A stretch of DNA of 49,223 nt, taken from the NCBI GenBank assembly GCA_964503935.1, contig CAZDCJ010000004.1, forward strand, positions 1 to 49,223, written 5' to 3'. The notes below the pieces were generated by a model, which saw nothing but the letters and a program-made list of their open reading frames with translations, was not told the origin of the DNA and made no database searches. Shown here piece by piece: positions 5,961 to 13,920 of the stretch. The stretch comes from STD2-77 sp964503935 (GTDB lineage: Bacteria; Patescibacteriota; Minisyncoccia; JAHIHE01; JAGLIN01). Each line of letters opens with the position of its first letter. Position 1 is the stretch's first letter. The position numbers and the translations under genes are program-made.

Positions 5961-7319
5961 TTATTCCAATTCCTTGACTTTGTCTACCGCCAGACTCATC
6001 GCCTTTTCCACCGTCTTCTTGCTTGTCTTATCGGTAGTTATGATGGACTCGATCATATCCACGAGTACTTCGTCCGTCTTCTTGTTGTTGGCATTTTCCC
6101 AGCTCTTGGCGGTGAGCGCCTGCTCTGCGAAAGGCGCCAGCTTGCTTCCCACCTCGCCCATCTGCTCTTCGATGATCGATACCTGGGCTGCCGGACGGTT
6201 AGTCTCCTGAAGATACAGGCGGGCGTTGTCCGGCTGCGCCGCAAAGCTTATGAAGTCCCAAGAAAGCTCTGCGCAGGTCGCCGTTATTCCTTTCTCCTTG
6301 ATACAAGTCGCGCCTTTAGCTACGACCGGTGACCAGTAATTGGCGTAATTGACCTTGTTGTCCTTATATTTCTGCGGTACCGTCGCCACCCCGTAGTCAA
6401 GCGCGCCCTGGGTCTTGGAGTCTACATTATCCAGCTCATATGAATAATTGATACTCATAGCAGCCCTGCCCTCAATGAAGGCATCGATAGAGTAGATCTG
6501 GCTGCTATAGTCCCAAGTGTAGTACCGGTTGGCTTTGTCCGCGAATCCGGTATAGAGCTTCACGGCCCGCATCGCTTCATCCGTCTGGAAAGATACCAGA
6601 TTGCCTCTCGCATCGTCCGAGAAAGTATTGTTCTGCATGACGAGCAGCATTACGATATCCTGGGCGCGATTCGTATATTTGGACCCCCCGAGAGCCGCAC
6701 CTCTCCGGATTATCTTCCCATTGTTATCGAGCTGGGTAAGGATTTCCACGTCATCCACGAACTCATTCCAATTTTCCGGCGGCCGCACGATGCCGGCGTT
6801 ATAGAACATGGTCTTATTGTAGAGCAAAGCGGGAGTATCTACATAAAGAGGCAGGGAGTATATCTTGCCGCCTTCTGTAAGGTCACCCCTGGTGACCGGC
6901 ACGAAATTCTCTTCAAATTGGTCCATGGTCATGATCGTGGAAGGCATGGGCTCGATGCGCGCCCGATATTTAGGAAGCCAGCTGTTGAACATCATGAAGA
7001 TATTCGGGCCTTTCTTATTTACGAGACTGTCATAGATGAGATCCTCGTAATTGTACTGGTCAAGCTGCTTATATTCTATGTATACCTTCACTCCGCGCTG
7101 CTGAAGCTCGTGTTCCTGGAATCGATCTATGACCTCGCTCCAATCGTCTTCCGTGTCGCGGGCGCCATAGAACGTCAAGGTAACCTTCTTGTCCCCTGCA
7201 CTCTCCGGGACTTTCGACCAAGGACAGGAAGAAAAGGGCGTGCAATGGAAATAAGTCCAGATGAATCCGGTCAGGATTACGATTATGACGATAATCATGG
7301 CCTTTCTCCTTTGATTCAT
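5961..7319 (-). CDS. Membrane-anchored extracellular solute-binding protein, family 1 (copy 1)
   Basis: The 452-residue protein resembles sugar-type ABC substrate-binding proteins (MalE/UgpB class). An uncleaved N-terminal helix (about residues 8-24) anchors it; there is no lipobox Cys in a [LV]-[AST]-[GA]-C context. Family features include ITLTFYG-like strand 1 (VTLTFYGARD), YSLPLYVDTPALLYNKTMF and the PPENWNEFVDDVEIL helix. A paralogue lies at 14740-16179 with the same order of motifs. No permease or ATPase gene is in the window, so the transport partner is unknown. It follows gyrA and a methyltransferase in the same direction with a 35-bp gap and may be read from their transcript. The ligand cannot be predicted. 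Confidence 0.85.
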   Translation of the reverse strand: MNQRRKAMIIVIIVILTGFIWTYFHCTPFSSCPWSKVPESAGDKKVTLTFYGARDTEDDWSEVIDRFQEHELQQRGVKVYIEYKQLDQYNYEDLIYDSLVNKKGPNIFMMFNSWLPKYRARIEPMPSTIMTMDQFEENFVPVTRGDLTEGGKIYSLPLYVDTPALLYNKTMFYNAGIVRPPENWNEFVDDVEILTQLDNNGKIIRRGAALGGSKYTNRAQDIVMLLVMQNNTFSDDARGNLVSFQTDEAMRAVKLYTGFADKANRYYTWDYSSQIYSIDAFIEGRAAMSINYSYELDNVDSKTQGALDYGVATVPQKYKDNKVNYANYWSPVVAKGATCIKEKGITATCAELSWDFISFAAQPDNARLYLQETNRPAAQVSIIEEQMGEVGSKLAPFAEQALTAKSWENANNKKTDEVLVDMIESIITTDKTSKKTVEKAMSLAVDKVKELE

Positions 7320-7354
7320 GTTTAAGATGTTATCTGATTAAGCCGGATGCCTTC

Positions 7355-7930
7355 TTAGACCGATTGCAGGACGAAACCGTAATGCGTCATACCCGCCCGG
7401 ACTTTCTCGACGACTTTGAGTCCGTTCTTGAGAGCGATCGTCTTGGCCATATCCTCCGAGATACAGCGCTCATATTTCGGCCCCAAGGCAGCGTTGTTCG
7501 GCACCCAGTCAATCACCACGATCCTTCCTCCCGGAGCCAGGACCCGCTTCGCCTCCTGGAAGACTCCGTCCCGATCCTCGCACTGAAAAAGGATATTCGC
7601 CATAATCACCATGTCGGCCTTGCCGTCTTCAAGCTTGGTTCCGCCAGGCACCTCGACATTCGCCCGAACTTTCTCGACATTGAGGAGTCCGAAGAGCTTC
7701 GCCTGGCTCATCACCGATTCCAGAGCGGCGGTGAGAACATCGACCGCGTACACTTTTCCCGTATTATTCATCATACGCGCGACGGGAATCGTGAAATATC
7801 CCGCTCCGCATCCGAAATCAACTATGGTCATGCCATCTTTGACCCCGAGCTGGGAGATGATCCTGTTCTGATTGATCAGTCCCTTGCTTCCTGCCGGTAC
7901 CATCGGTACCACGTTCTCAGTCTCTGCCAT
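7355..7930 (-). CDS. Class I SAM-dependent methyltransferase (UbiE-like)
   Basis: The 191-residue protein carries motif I VDFGCGAGYFTIPVA (about residues 37-51), the acidic end of strand 2 (VYAVDVL), and an RVLAPGGRIVVIDWVP segment typical of UbiE/Methyltransf_11 and 25 domains. The substrate is not predictable. It lies 27 bp downstream of gyrA on the same strand and 35 bp upstream of a solute-binding protein gene, so the three probably form one transcription unit. Confidence 0.85.
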   Translation of the reverse strand: MAETENVVPMVPAGSKGLINQNRIISQLGVKDGMTIVDFGCGAGYFTIPVARMMNNTGKVYAVDVLTAALESVMSQAKLFGLLNVEKVRANVEVPGGTKLEDGKADMVIMANILFQCEDRDGVFQEAKRVLAPGGRIVVIDWVPNNAALGPKYERCISEDMAKTIALKNGLKVVEKVRAGMTHYGFVLQSV

Positions 7931-7957
7931 ATTTTTGTTTTTGAAAATTATAAAGGT

Positions 7958-10462
7958 TTATAACGTCGTCGCTGAAGCGATAGCATCGCCCGCGCCGAGG
8001 CGCATGATCCTTACGCCTTGGGTAGCGCGCCCGGATCTGGCCACCGACTTGAAAGGAATGCGGATAATCTGCCCTTTGCGGGAGATGATCATGAGATCGG
8101 TCTTGATATCGTCCTCGTCTACCACGCTAGCCGACACCAGCACGCCGGTCTTGGCCGTAAGGACGGCAGTCTTGATGCCGCTGCCGCCGCGGTTCTGTAC
8201 CTTATAGAGGCCGAGGTCGCTGTATTTCCCGAAGCCGTTTTCCGTCAAGGTGAAGATGAATTTCTTCTGCGCTTCGGTCTTGGCCACGATGCCGATACCT
8301 ACTACCTTCGCGCTGCTTTTGAGCTTGATTGCCGTCACGCCGGATGCGCTGCGGCCCATCGGGCGCACGTCCTTTTCCTGGAAACGGATGGACTGCCCGT
8401 TAGAAGCGATCACCATGACTTCGTCTTCACCCGCGCTCGCTTTCACCCAGATCAACTGGTCATCCTTCTTGAGACTGATAGCGATGAGTCCGGAGCGGCG
8501 CACGGCCGCGAATTCTTCGATTGCTGTCTTTTTTATTATACCATTTCTCGTCACCATTACAAGGAACTTTTCCTTGCTCTTGTCATCGAGCGAGACGCCT
8601 GCCGTCACCTTTTCATCCTGAGAAAGCTGCAAGAAATTCACGATCGCCTGCCCCTTACTCGTACGGCTCGCCGCCGGGATCTCATAAGCCTTGAGCTGAA
8701 AGACGCGGCCCAGATTGGTAAAGAACAGGAGGTCGCTGTGCGTATTGGTGAAGAAGAGGCTCTTCACCACGTCTTCCTCCTTGACGTTTCCTCCCGTTAC
8801 GCCCTTGCCCCCGCGATGCTGCACATGGTATTCGTTGAGGCTCATGCGCTTGATGTAGCCGGCCTGGGTGACCGATACTACCACGTCTTCCTTCGGCACC
8901 AGGTCTTCCTGGGAAAAATCACCGATCGCCCCCTTGAAGATACGCGTCCGTCGTTCGTCAGAGTATTTTTCCCGGATTTCCCGAAGATCTTCCTTGATGA
9001 CGCCCATGATCTTCTTGCGGTCCTTGAGGATACTCTCGAGCTCCTTGATGAGACGATGCTTCTCGTCGAGCTCATCTTTTATCTTCTTGCGTTCCAATCC
9101 GGAAAGGGTCTGGAGCCGCATGTCGAGGATAGCCGTGGCCTGGACATCGCTCAGCTTGAATTTCTTCACGAGCTCTTCATGCGCCTTCTCCTTATTCGCC
9201 GCCTTCTTGATAGTCTGGATTATGGCATCGATATGGTCAAGCGCCTTAGAGAGCCCCTCGAGGATGTGCGCCCGTTCCTTGGCCCGGTTGAGATCATATT
9301 CGGTCTTGCGGCGCACGACCTCCACGCGATGCACGATATAATATTCCAGGATGGATTTCAGATTGAGGATCCGAGGCTGGAGCCCGTCCACCAGTGCCAG
9401 CATATTGAAATGGAAAGCCTTCTGGAGATCCGTCAGCTTGTAGAGCCGGTTGAGAACCTTCTTGGGATAAGCGTCATTCTTGAGATCGATCACAATGCGC
9501 ACGCCTTCCTTGTTGGATTCGTCGCGAAGGTCCCGTATACCCTCGATCTTCTTGTCCTTCACCAGGTCAGCGATCTTCTCGATAAGGACGGCTTTGTTGA
9601 CCTGATAGATCATCTCGGTGACGATGATCTGGAATTTCCCTTTCTTGTCTTCCACGATATCCGCCTTGGCACGCATATCGATTTTGCCTTTTCCCGTAGC
9701 ATATGCCTGCATGATCTCCTTCTGATTGTAGACGTATCCTCCGGTAGGGAAGTCCGGCCCTTTGACGAATTGCACCAGATCCTCGACAGAAGCATCCGGA
9801 TGATCGATAAGATGCGTAGTCGCATCCACCACTTCGCCCAGATTGTGCGTCGGGATATTCGTCGCCATACCGACCGCGATACCGACCGCGCCGTTAAGAA
9901 GCAGCTGCGGCACGCGCGCCGGCAATACCAGCGGCTCTTTACGGCTCTTGTCATAATTATCGATGAAATCGACTGTATCCTTATTGATGTCATAGACCAT
10001 CTCTTCGGCGATCGTCTTGAGCTTCGCTTCGGTATAACGCATGGCCGCCGCGCTGTCTCCATCCATCGAACCGAAGTTCCCCTGGCCGTTCACCATGGGA
10101 TAACGCATAGAGAAATCCTGCGCCATACGCACCATCGAATCGTAGACGGCCGCATCGCCGTGCGGATGGTATTTACCGAGCACTTCTCCGACCACTGACG
10201 CCGATTTCTTGTATCTTCCTCCAGGCTTGAGCCCCATGTCGTGCATCGCATATAGGATACGACGATGGACCGGTTTGAGGCCGTCGCGCACATCCGGCAG
10301 TGCCCGCGACACGATGACGGACATCGCATAATCCAGATAACATTGCTGCATCTCTTCGATGATTGGCACATCCTGAAGCTTGCCGACATTGCTGCCTTCG
10401 ATCACTCCCACCGGCGCCGCCTTCTTCTCAATCTTCTCGTTCTTCTCGTTCTTGTTTTTCAT
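7958..10462 (-). CDS. gyrA: DNA gyrase subunit A
   Basis: The 834-residue product has the full GyrA plan: breakage-reunion domain with DYAMSVIVSRALPDVRDGLK near the N-terminus, the catalytic Tyr at 143 (AAMRYTEAKL), a long coiled-coil region around residues 380-500, and a C-terminal beta-pinwheel with repeated blades. The GyrA-box is visible as QHRGGKG, with a second NRGGSG blade motif, favouring gyrase over topoisomerase IV. In the quinolone-contact helix HPHGDAAVYDS, the position equivalent to E. coli Ser83 is Ala104, while the position equivalent to Asp87 is kept (Asp108). A Lys/Glu/Asn-rich 15-residue N-terminal extension precedes the conserved core. gyrB is not adjacent. Confidence 0.97.
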   Translation of the reverse strand: MKNKNEKNEKIEKKAAPVGVIEGSNVGKLQDVPIIEEMQQCYLDYAMSVIVSRALPDVRDGLKPVHRRILYAMHDMGLKPGGRYKKSASVVGEVLGKYHPHGDAAVYDSMVRMAQDFSMRYPMVNGQGNFGSMDGDSAAAMRYTEAKLKTIAEEMVYDINKDTVDFIDNYDKSRKEPLVLPARVPQLLLNGAVGIAVGMATNIPTHNLGEVVDATTHLIDHPDASVEDLVQFVKGPDFPTGGYVYNQKEIMQAYATGKGKIDMRAKADIVEDKKGKFQIIVTEMIYQVNKAVLIEKIADLVKDKKIEGIRDLRDESNKEGVRIVIDLKNDAYPKKVLNRLYKLTDLQKAFHFNMLALVDGLQPRILNLKSILEYYIVHRVEVVRRKTEYDLNRAKERAHILEGLSKALDHIDAIIQTIKKAANKEKAHEELVKKFKLSDVQATAILDMRLQTLSGLERKKIKDELDEKHRLIKELESILKDRKKIMGVIKEDLREIREKYSDERRTRIFKGAIGDFSQEDLVPKEDVVVSVTQAGYIKRMSLNEYHVQHRGGKGVTGGNVKEEDVVKSLFFTNTHSDLLFFTNLGRVFQLKAYEIPAASRTSKGQAIVNFLQLSQDEKVTAGVSLDDKSKEKFLVMVTRNGIIKKTAIEEFAAVRRSGLIAISLKKDDQLIWVKASAGEDEVMVIASNGQSIRFQEKDVRPMGRSASGVTAIKLKSSAKVVGIGIVAKTEAQKKFIFTLTENGFGKYSDLGLYKVQNRGGSGIKTAVLTAKTGVLVSASVVDEDDIKTDLMIISRKGQIIRIPFKSVARSGRATQGVRIMRLGAGDAIASATTL

Positions 10463-10543
10463 AAAGTATATAGAATTATTATTTTGAATACTCCGAACCG
10501 CCGAAAACGCGCATGCATTTCCAGCATCTTAGCTAAAGACGAT

Positions 10544-10742
10544 ATGGCCAAGAGGCCTTTATCCGATCAGCTAAAAAACATAGCCAAATCCCTATCCGGC
10601 TATGTTCCCAAGCTCATCGATTCCCATCCGAGAGATGATGCCGCCGTGTTGCGCGCCCACCAAGACCTCCTGGATATACTCATCTCCTTCTACCTCGGCA
10701 CAAAAGACGATCCGCCAAGCCAGATAGGATCCTTCTTCCCAG
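10544..10742 (+). CDS. Start of an unknown gene cut by the assembly gap
   Basis: From ATG 10544 the frame runs open into the N run with codon use like the neighbours (MAKRPLSDQLKNIAKSLSGY...). The visible 66 residues are soluble and helical, with LRAHQDLLDILISFYLGT the most regular helix. I do not recognise the family. The gene is divergent from gyrA and convergent with the MBL-fold gene across the gap. The reading frame printed across the Ns is not meaningful. Confidence 0.6.
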
Positions 10743-10842
10743 NNNNNNNNNNNNNNNNNNNNNNNNNNNNNNNNNNNNNNNNNNNNNNNNNNNNNNNNNN
10801 NNNNNNNNNNNNNNNNNNNNNNNNNNNNNNNNNNNNNNNNNN
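10743..10842. other. Assembly gap (100 N)
   Basis: Exactly 100 undetermined bases, the usual placeholder for a gap of unknown size. It cuts the gene starting at 10544 and the 3' end of the MBL-fold gene. Confidence 0.99.
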
Positions 10843-11453
10843 GGCAGATCCTTCTTCTTGAAGGAAACTTTGGAGACGGCCTCCTTCATGTTAAGATTGT
10901 AATCCTGGCAGAAAGTTTTGGCGTCATCCAGCTTCTCCAAGGCACCCTTCACGCCCGGCACCTTATAGTGCATAGGGATGATGACCCGCGGCTCGATCTG
11001 GGCGATGATTGCCTCGGCTTCTTTGGCATTGATCGTATATGTCCCGCCGATCGGGATAAATAAGATATCCACCTCGCCGATCGCGCCCAGCTGCTCCGCC
11101 CCCAGGGTCTTTTCCCCCAAGTCTCCCAGATGGCAGATGCGGATATCCTCCATGATGATGATAAATATGGTATTCGATGCCTTCTCCTCCCCCTTCTCCT
11201 CGCTATGCACGGACTCGACGCCTCTTATTACCACTTTCTTGGCCTCGTATTCTCCCGGCCCGTCTATGATGAATGGCTCACCCTTGATGGCTGCGCGATT
11301 GTTATGATCGGAATGTTCATGGCTGATCGTCACGATGTCTGCGCTGGTCGACGGCGGCTTGAGCCCCGTCTCCTTGCCGAACGGATCAGTTATGAGAGTG
11401 GCATCCTTCCCCTGGATCTTGAAACAGCTGTGTCCGTACCATGTGATATTCAT
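10843..11453 (-). CDS. Metallo-beta-lactamase-fold hydrolase (UlaG/YtkL-like), C-terminus lost in gap
   Basis: About 203 residues are visible. The protein begins MNITWYGHSCFKIQGK and has the metal-binding motif SHEHSDHNN (HxHxDH around residues 44-50), a GDLGEKT strand, and IIPMHYKVPG, where the His supplies a later metal ligand. This is the pattern of UPF0173/UlaG-type Zn hydrolases (usual length about 210-230), so only a short tail is missing into the gap at 10743-10842. The substrate is unknown. It is divergent from rpsA. Confidence 0.88.
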
Positions 11454-11554
11454 AAATTGCCTTTAAGGATTGGTTAGGTGAAGCAGATCAGAATAGCTGC
11501 TTTTAGCTTTTTCTAGCCGTTTTTACAATTAGATTGTAGCACACCCGCCACTCT

Positions 11555-11583
11555 TTGACAACATGGAAATCATGGATTATACT
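11555..11583 (+). promoter_or_regulatory. Strong sigma70 promoter for rpsA
   Basis: TTGACA (11555-11560), a 17-bp spacer and TATACT (11578-11583) are near consensus. This leaves an 80-nt leader before ATG 11671, which ends with the ribosome binding site AAAGGAG at 11653-11659. Confidence 0.85.
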
Positions 11584-11670
11584 TATATTAAATTCAGTTT
11601 CAAAACTGACGGTTTTATATCGGTCAGCTTTTGTTTCTGAAAATCTCAAAAAGAAAGGAGTGTTTTTAAC

Positions 11671-12638
11671 ATGGTAAATGCCACTAAAACGGCCCCCGTA
11701 AGCGAGATGGAGCAACTGCTCAGCGACGAGAACGCGCCTAAACTTCCCAAAGAAGGCGACGTCTTGACAGGAGCTATCATCGAAATCGGGAGCAACATAA
11801 CCTATGTCGATCTCGGCCCGGTAGGGACAGGAGCGATTTATGGCTATGGTAAAGGAGTTTTGGGCAGTCTGAGCACTTTCAAAGACCTCAAGTCCGGCGA
11901 CCCCATCTCTGCCACCGTGGTGGATTTGGAGAACGAGGACGGATTCGTGGAGATGTCCCTCAAGGAAACCAGCATGGACATGATCTGGAACGAGCTGGAA
12001 AAGAAGATGGAGGAAGGAGAAATCCTTACCACTAAGGTCCTGGAGGCCAACAAGGGGGGTCTTATGATCAAGATCAACGGTATGGTGGGCTTTTTGCCCG
12101 CATCCCAGCTCACTTCCGACCACTATCCGCGCGTTTCTGACGGCGACAAGAACAAGATTTTGTCCCTTCTGATGCAGATGGTAGGCACGAATGTGCGCAT
12201 CAAGATCATCGGTCTAGACAAAGAGGAAGGCAAGCTCATCGTGAGCGAGAAAGCCACTAAGGAAGAGGAAGAGAAAGAGAAAGTGTCCAAGCTCGAAGTC
12301 GGCAACGTTGTCGAAGGAGAAATCAGCGGTATAGTTGATTTCGGTGTATTCGTCAAGTTCAACGACAGCCTCGAAGGTTTGGTCCACATCTCAGAACTTG
12401 CTTGGAAGCTCATCGACGACCCATCCAAGCTCTTTAACGTGGGACAAAAAGTCAAATGTAAGATTATCGGTATCGATAATGCCCGCATTTCCCTCTCTAT
12501 CAAGGCGCTGGAAAGCGATCCTTGGAAGAATGTCCACGAGAAATACAAAGTCGGCCAGAAGGTCCTCTGCGAGGTCACGAAGATCAATCCGTTCGGTATC
12601 TTCGCCCAGCTCGACAGGGACATCCACGGCTTGGCTCA
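11671..12638 (+). CDS. rpsA: Ribosomal protein S1 (S1-repeat RNA-binding protein), C-terminus lost in gap
   Basis: About 322 residues are visible before the N run. At least three complete S1 OB-fold repeats and the start of a fourth are seen: residues about 28-97 (GDVLTGAIIEIGSNITYVDL), 115-200 (GEILTTKVLEANKGGLMIKI), 211-280 (GNVVEGEISGIVDFGVFVKF with the signature LEGLVHISEL) and from about 296 (GQKVLCEVTKINPFGIFAQL). A four-repeat S1 of roughly 380-400 residues is usual outside proteobacteria. S1 helps mRNAs with weak Shine-Dalgarno sequences bind the small subunit, which fits the weak ribosome sites of many genes here. Promoter and ribosome binding site are strong. Confidence 0.9.
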
Positions 12639-12738
12639 NNNNNNNNNNNNNNNNNNNNNNNNNNNNNNNNNNNNNNNNNNNNNNNNNNNNNNNNNNNNNN
12701 NNNNNNNNNNNNNNNNNNNNNNNNNNNNNNNNNNNNNN
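12639..12738. other. Assembly gap (100 N)
   Basis: Exactly 100 undetermined bases, inside the fourth S1 repeat of rpsA. Sequence resumes at a small hairpin (TTTTGCC...GGCAAAA, 12740-12762) that may be the end of the rpsA unit. Confidence 0.99.
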
Positions 12739-12782
12739 TTTTTGCCTTATAATAGGCAAAATCCAACTTTAAGGTGAGATAG

Positions 12783-12811
12783 TTGACCGACCTCTTTTTT
12801 TATGCTATAAT
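12783..12811 (+). promoter_or_regulatory. Strong sigma70 promoter with no downstream ORF
   Basis: TTGACC (12783-12788), a 17-bp spacer and a perfect TATAAT (12806-12811). Transcription should begin near 12818 and read into a roughly 97-nt noncoding segment that ends in a terminator. Confidence 0.85.
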
Positions 12812-12817
12812 GGGGTT

Positions 12818-12914
12818 GTAAGAAGTTGAGAAAGCCACCGCACATTGACAACCCAGGCCTACCGCACACCAGAAAAGGTTTGGACGGAAGTCTGAACTTG
12901 TATCCAGACTTTTT
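12818..12914 (+). ncRNA. Candidate small RNA with duplicated ACCGCACA loops
   Basis: The segment lies between a near-consensus promoter and an intrinsic terminator (AAGTCTG/CAGACTT then TTTTT, 12888-12915) and has no ORF. ACCGCACA occurs twice, at 12837-12844 and 12861-12868. The second copy sits in the loop of an 8-bp stem CCAGGCCT/AGGTTTGG (12853-12860 with 12876-12883, two G-U pairs); the first lies between GTTG and CAAC (12825-12828, 12849-12852). I compared it by eye with the conserved motifs of 4.5S, tmRNA, RNase P and 6S RNA and found none. The family is unknown. Confidence 0.6.
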
Positions 12915-12915
12915 C
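12888..12915 (+). terminator. Intrinsic terminator of the small RNA
   Basis: AAGTCTG and CAGACTT form a 7-bp stem with a 10-nt loop, followed by TTTTC. Confidence 0.75.
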
Positions 12916-12943
12916 TGCTGTTAGATTGCTCTTTATGTAAAAG

Positions 12944-13017
12944 CTTTGCTTATTTTAAAAAAACAAAAAATAAAAAACAAAAAAAATAAAATAAAAAATA
13001 AAAAAAATAAAGCAAAG
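12944..13017. repeat. A-rich low-complexity stem-loop
   Basis: The left arm CTTTGCTTATTTT and right arm AAAATAAAGCAAAG are inverted; between and inside the right arm almost every base is A with occasional C or T. All frames have stops, so this is not a Lys-rich coding region. Confidence 0.6.
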
Positions 13018-13082
13018 AAAAAAGAACATCAAAAATGGTAGAAAAATAAAATCAAACGACCATTGTAATCTGATTATTGAAA

Positions 13083-13248
13083 ATAGCCTCCACCCTTGGC
13101 TATCGGAAGATTGTGAAATACCTGCAAGTTATAAGTCCATAACTTCCAGATATTTCACAACTCTTCCCTCTAATCCTTATAGTGGCCGAAAATGAAGGCC
13201 ACATCCTTTTTATTAATATAATTTAGAAGGACCTCTGAGCCTTCTTTT
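13083..13248 (+). other. Array of four hairpins in a gene-free stretch
   Basis: Hairpins occur at 13083-13103 (ATAGCC/GGCTAT), 13111-13160 (TTGTGAAATA...TATTTCACAA, with inner AAGTTAT/ATAACTT), 13182-13202 (GTGGCC/GGCCAC, followed by CCTTTTT) and 13225-13245 (AGAAGG/CCTTCT then TTT). The last two look like rightward terminators. The stretch may be a structured RNA or the stacked ends of lost transcription units. Confidence 0.5.
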
Positions 13249-13262
13249 CATTTGTCCAAATC

Positions 13263-13350
13263 CATATATAGATTGAAGTACCCTAGAACGATAGGCGTGC
13301 TTTTTTTATTCGATGATTGAGCACATACTAGGTGGGGTACTAGCTCAGAG
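13263..13350 (+). repeat. Diverged fourth copy of the border element
   Basis: TATATAGAT, AAGTACCCT-x-GAAC (from 13276) and GGGGTACTAGCTCAG (13334-13348) match the ends of elements A-C in order, and the distance between the paired AAGTACC and GGTAC motifs is 60 bp against 62-63 in A-C. The middle is not conserved. Confidence 0.45.
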
Positions 13351-13660
13351 CGGCAATGTCTTTTGAATACGGCAGATTAAAACCCGCTAACCCTATGAAC
13401 ATCTGCCACCCCAAAGAGTACACCCCCTCTAGTTTGTCATCCCGAAAGGCGTACTCGCCTGAGGGATCTGGGAACTCGCCGATATGCTTCGGAACGAATT
13501 TTTCATGAAGTAATACCCCGAGCATTCCCAATGATTCACAAATTTCTCACACTCGCCCTCAGCTCGGTTCGGAATGACAAGTGATGGATTCCCGTCATCG
13601 CAAGAATGACATGATAAAGCCTACGCTTAAAAAATGCGGGAATGACAGTCAACGGCGATT
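13351..13660. other. Gene-free stretch of degenerate intergenic repeats
   Basis: Fragments of the TGTCATxCC...GGAATGACA repeat type recur here (13434-13480, 13536-13580, 13597-13648) along with a partial TTAAAACCCGCTA half-repeat at 13377. No convincing gene is present. Confidence 0.5.
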
Positions 13661-13725
13661 GGAGTAGCAGACTTTAGTCTGCGCCGGTATTTTTTAAATG
13701 CGCGCGGGTTAAAACCCGCTACTCC
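13661..13725. repeat. 65-bp terminal-inverted-repeat element, GGAGTAGC ends
   Basis: GGAGTAGC at the left pairs with GCTACTCC at the right, flanking two small inner palindromes (GCAGACTTTAGTCTGC and GCGGGTTAAAACCCGC). It is noncoding and MITE-like. A partial copy is at about 13370-13392. Confidence 0.65.
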
Positions 13726-13854
13726 AAGATGCAACGCGTTTGCTCACATTGGTCCAGTCATCCCAATCGGACCTTATATTTTGATTTCGGAAAAGGACAG
13801 TCCTTCTTGCAATGCGCACGAACTTCCGGATTACCGATATGATAAAAGGAACGC

Positions 13855-13883
13855 TTGTCTCACCGCACCGATGATGTTAGAAT
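13855..13883 (+). promoter_or_regulatory. Promoter of the dksA-lspA unit
   Basis: TTGTCT (13855-13860), a 17-bp spacer and TAGAAT (13878-13883), 37 bp before ATG 13921. Confidence 0.7.
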
Positions 13884-13920
13884 AACCTCAGCTAAATCAC
13901 TTAAGTCATAAATCAAAAAT

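Noticed and set aside
8018..10198. Long rightward open frame (726 codons) opposite gyrA
   Set aside because: It is the complement of a clear GyrA; the translation is His/Asp/Arg-biased with no recognisable domain, as expected of an antisense shadow in a GC-balanced gene.
10680..11453. MBL-fold gene continuing through the N run to a stop at 10680
   Set aside because: Translation through undetermined bases is meaningless; the residues after the Ns do not resemble the family and the plus strand there encodes another gene.
12739..13300. SRP RNA, RNase P RNA, tmRNA or 6S RNA in the gene-free stretch
   Set aside because: The diagnostic conserved motifs of each were not found by eye, so the region is left as unassigned candidate RNA.
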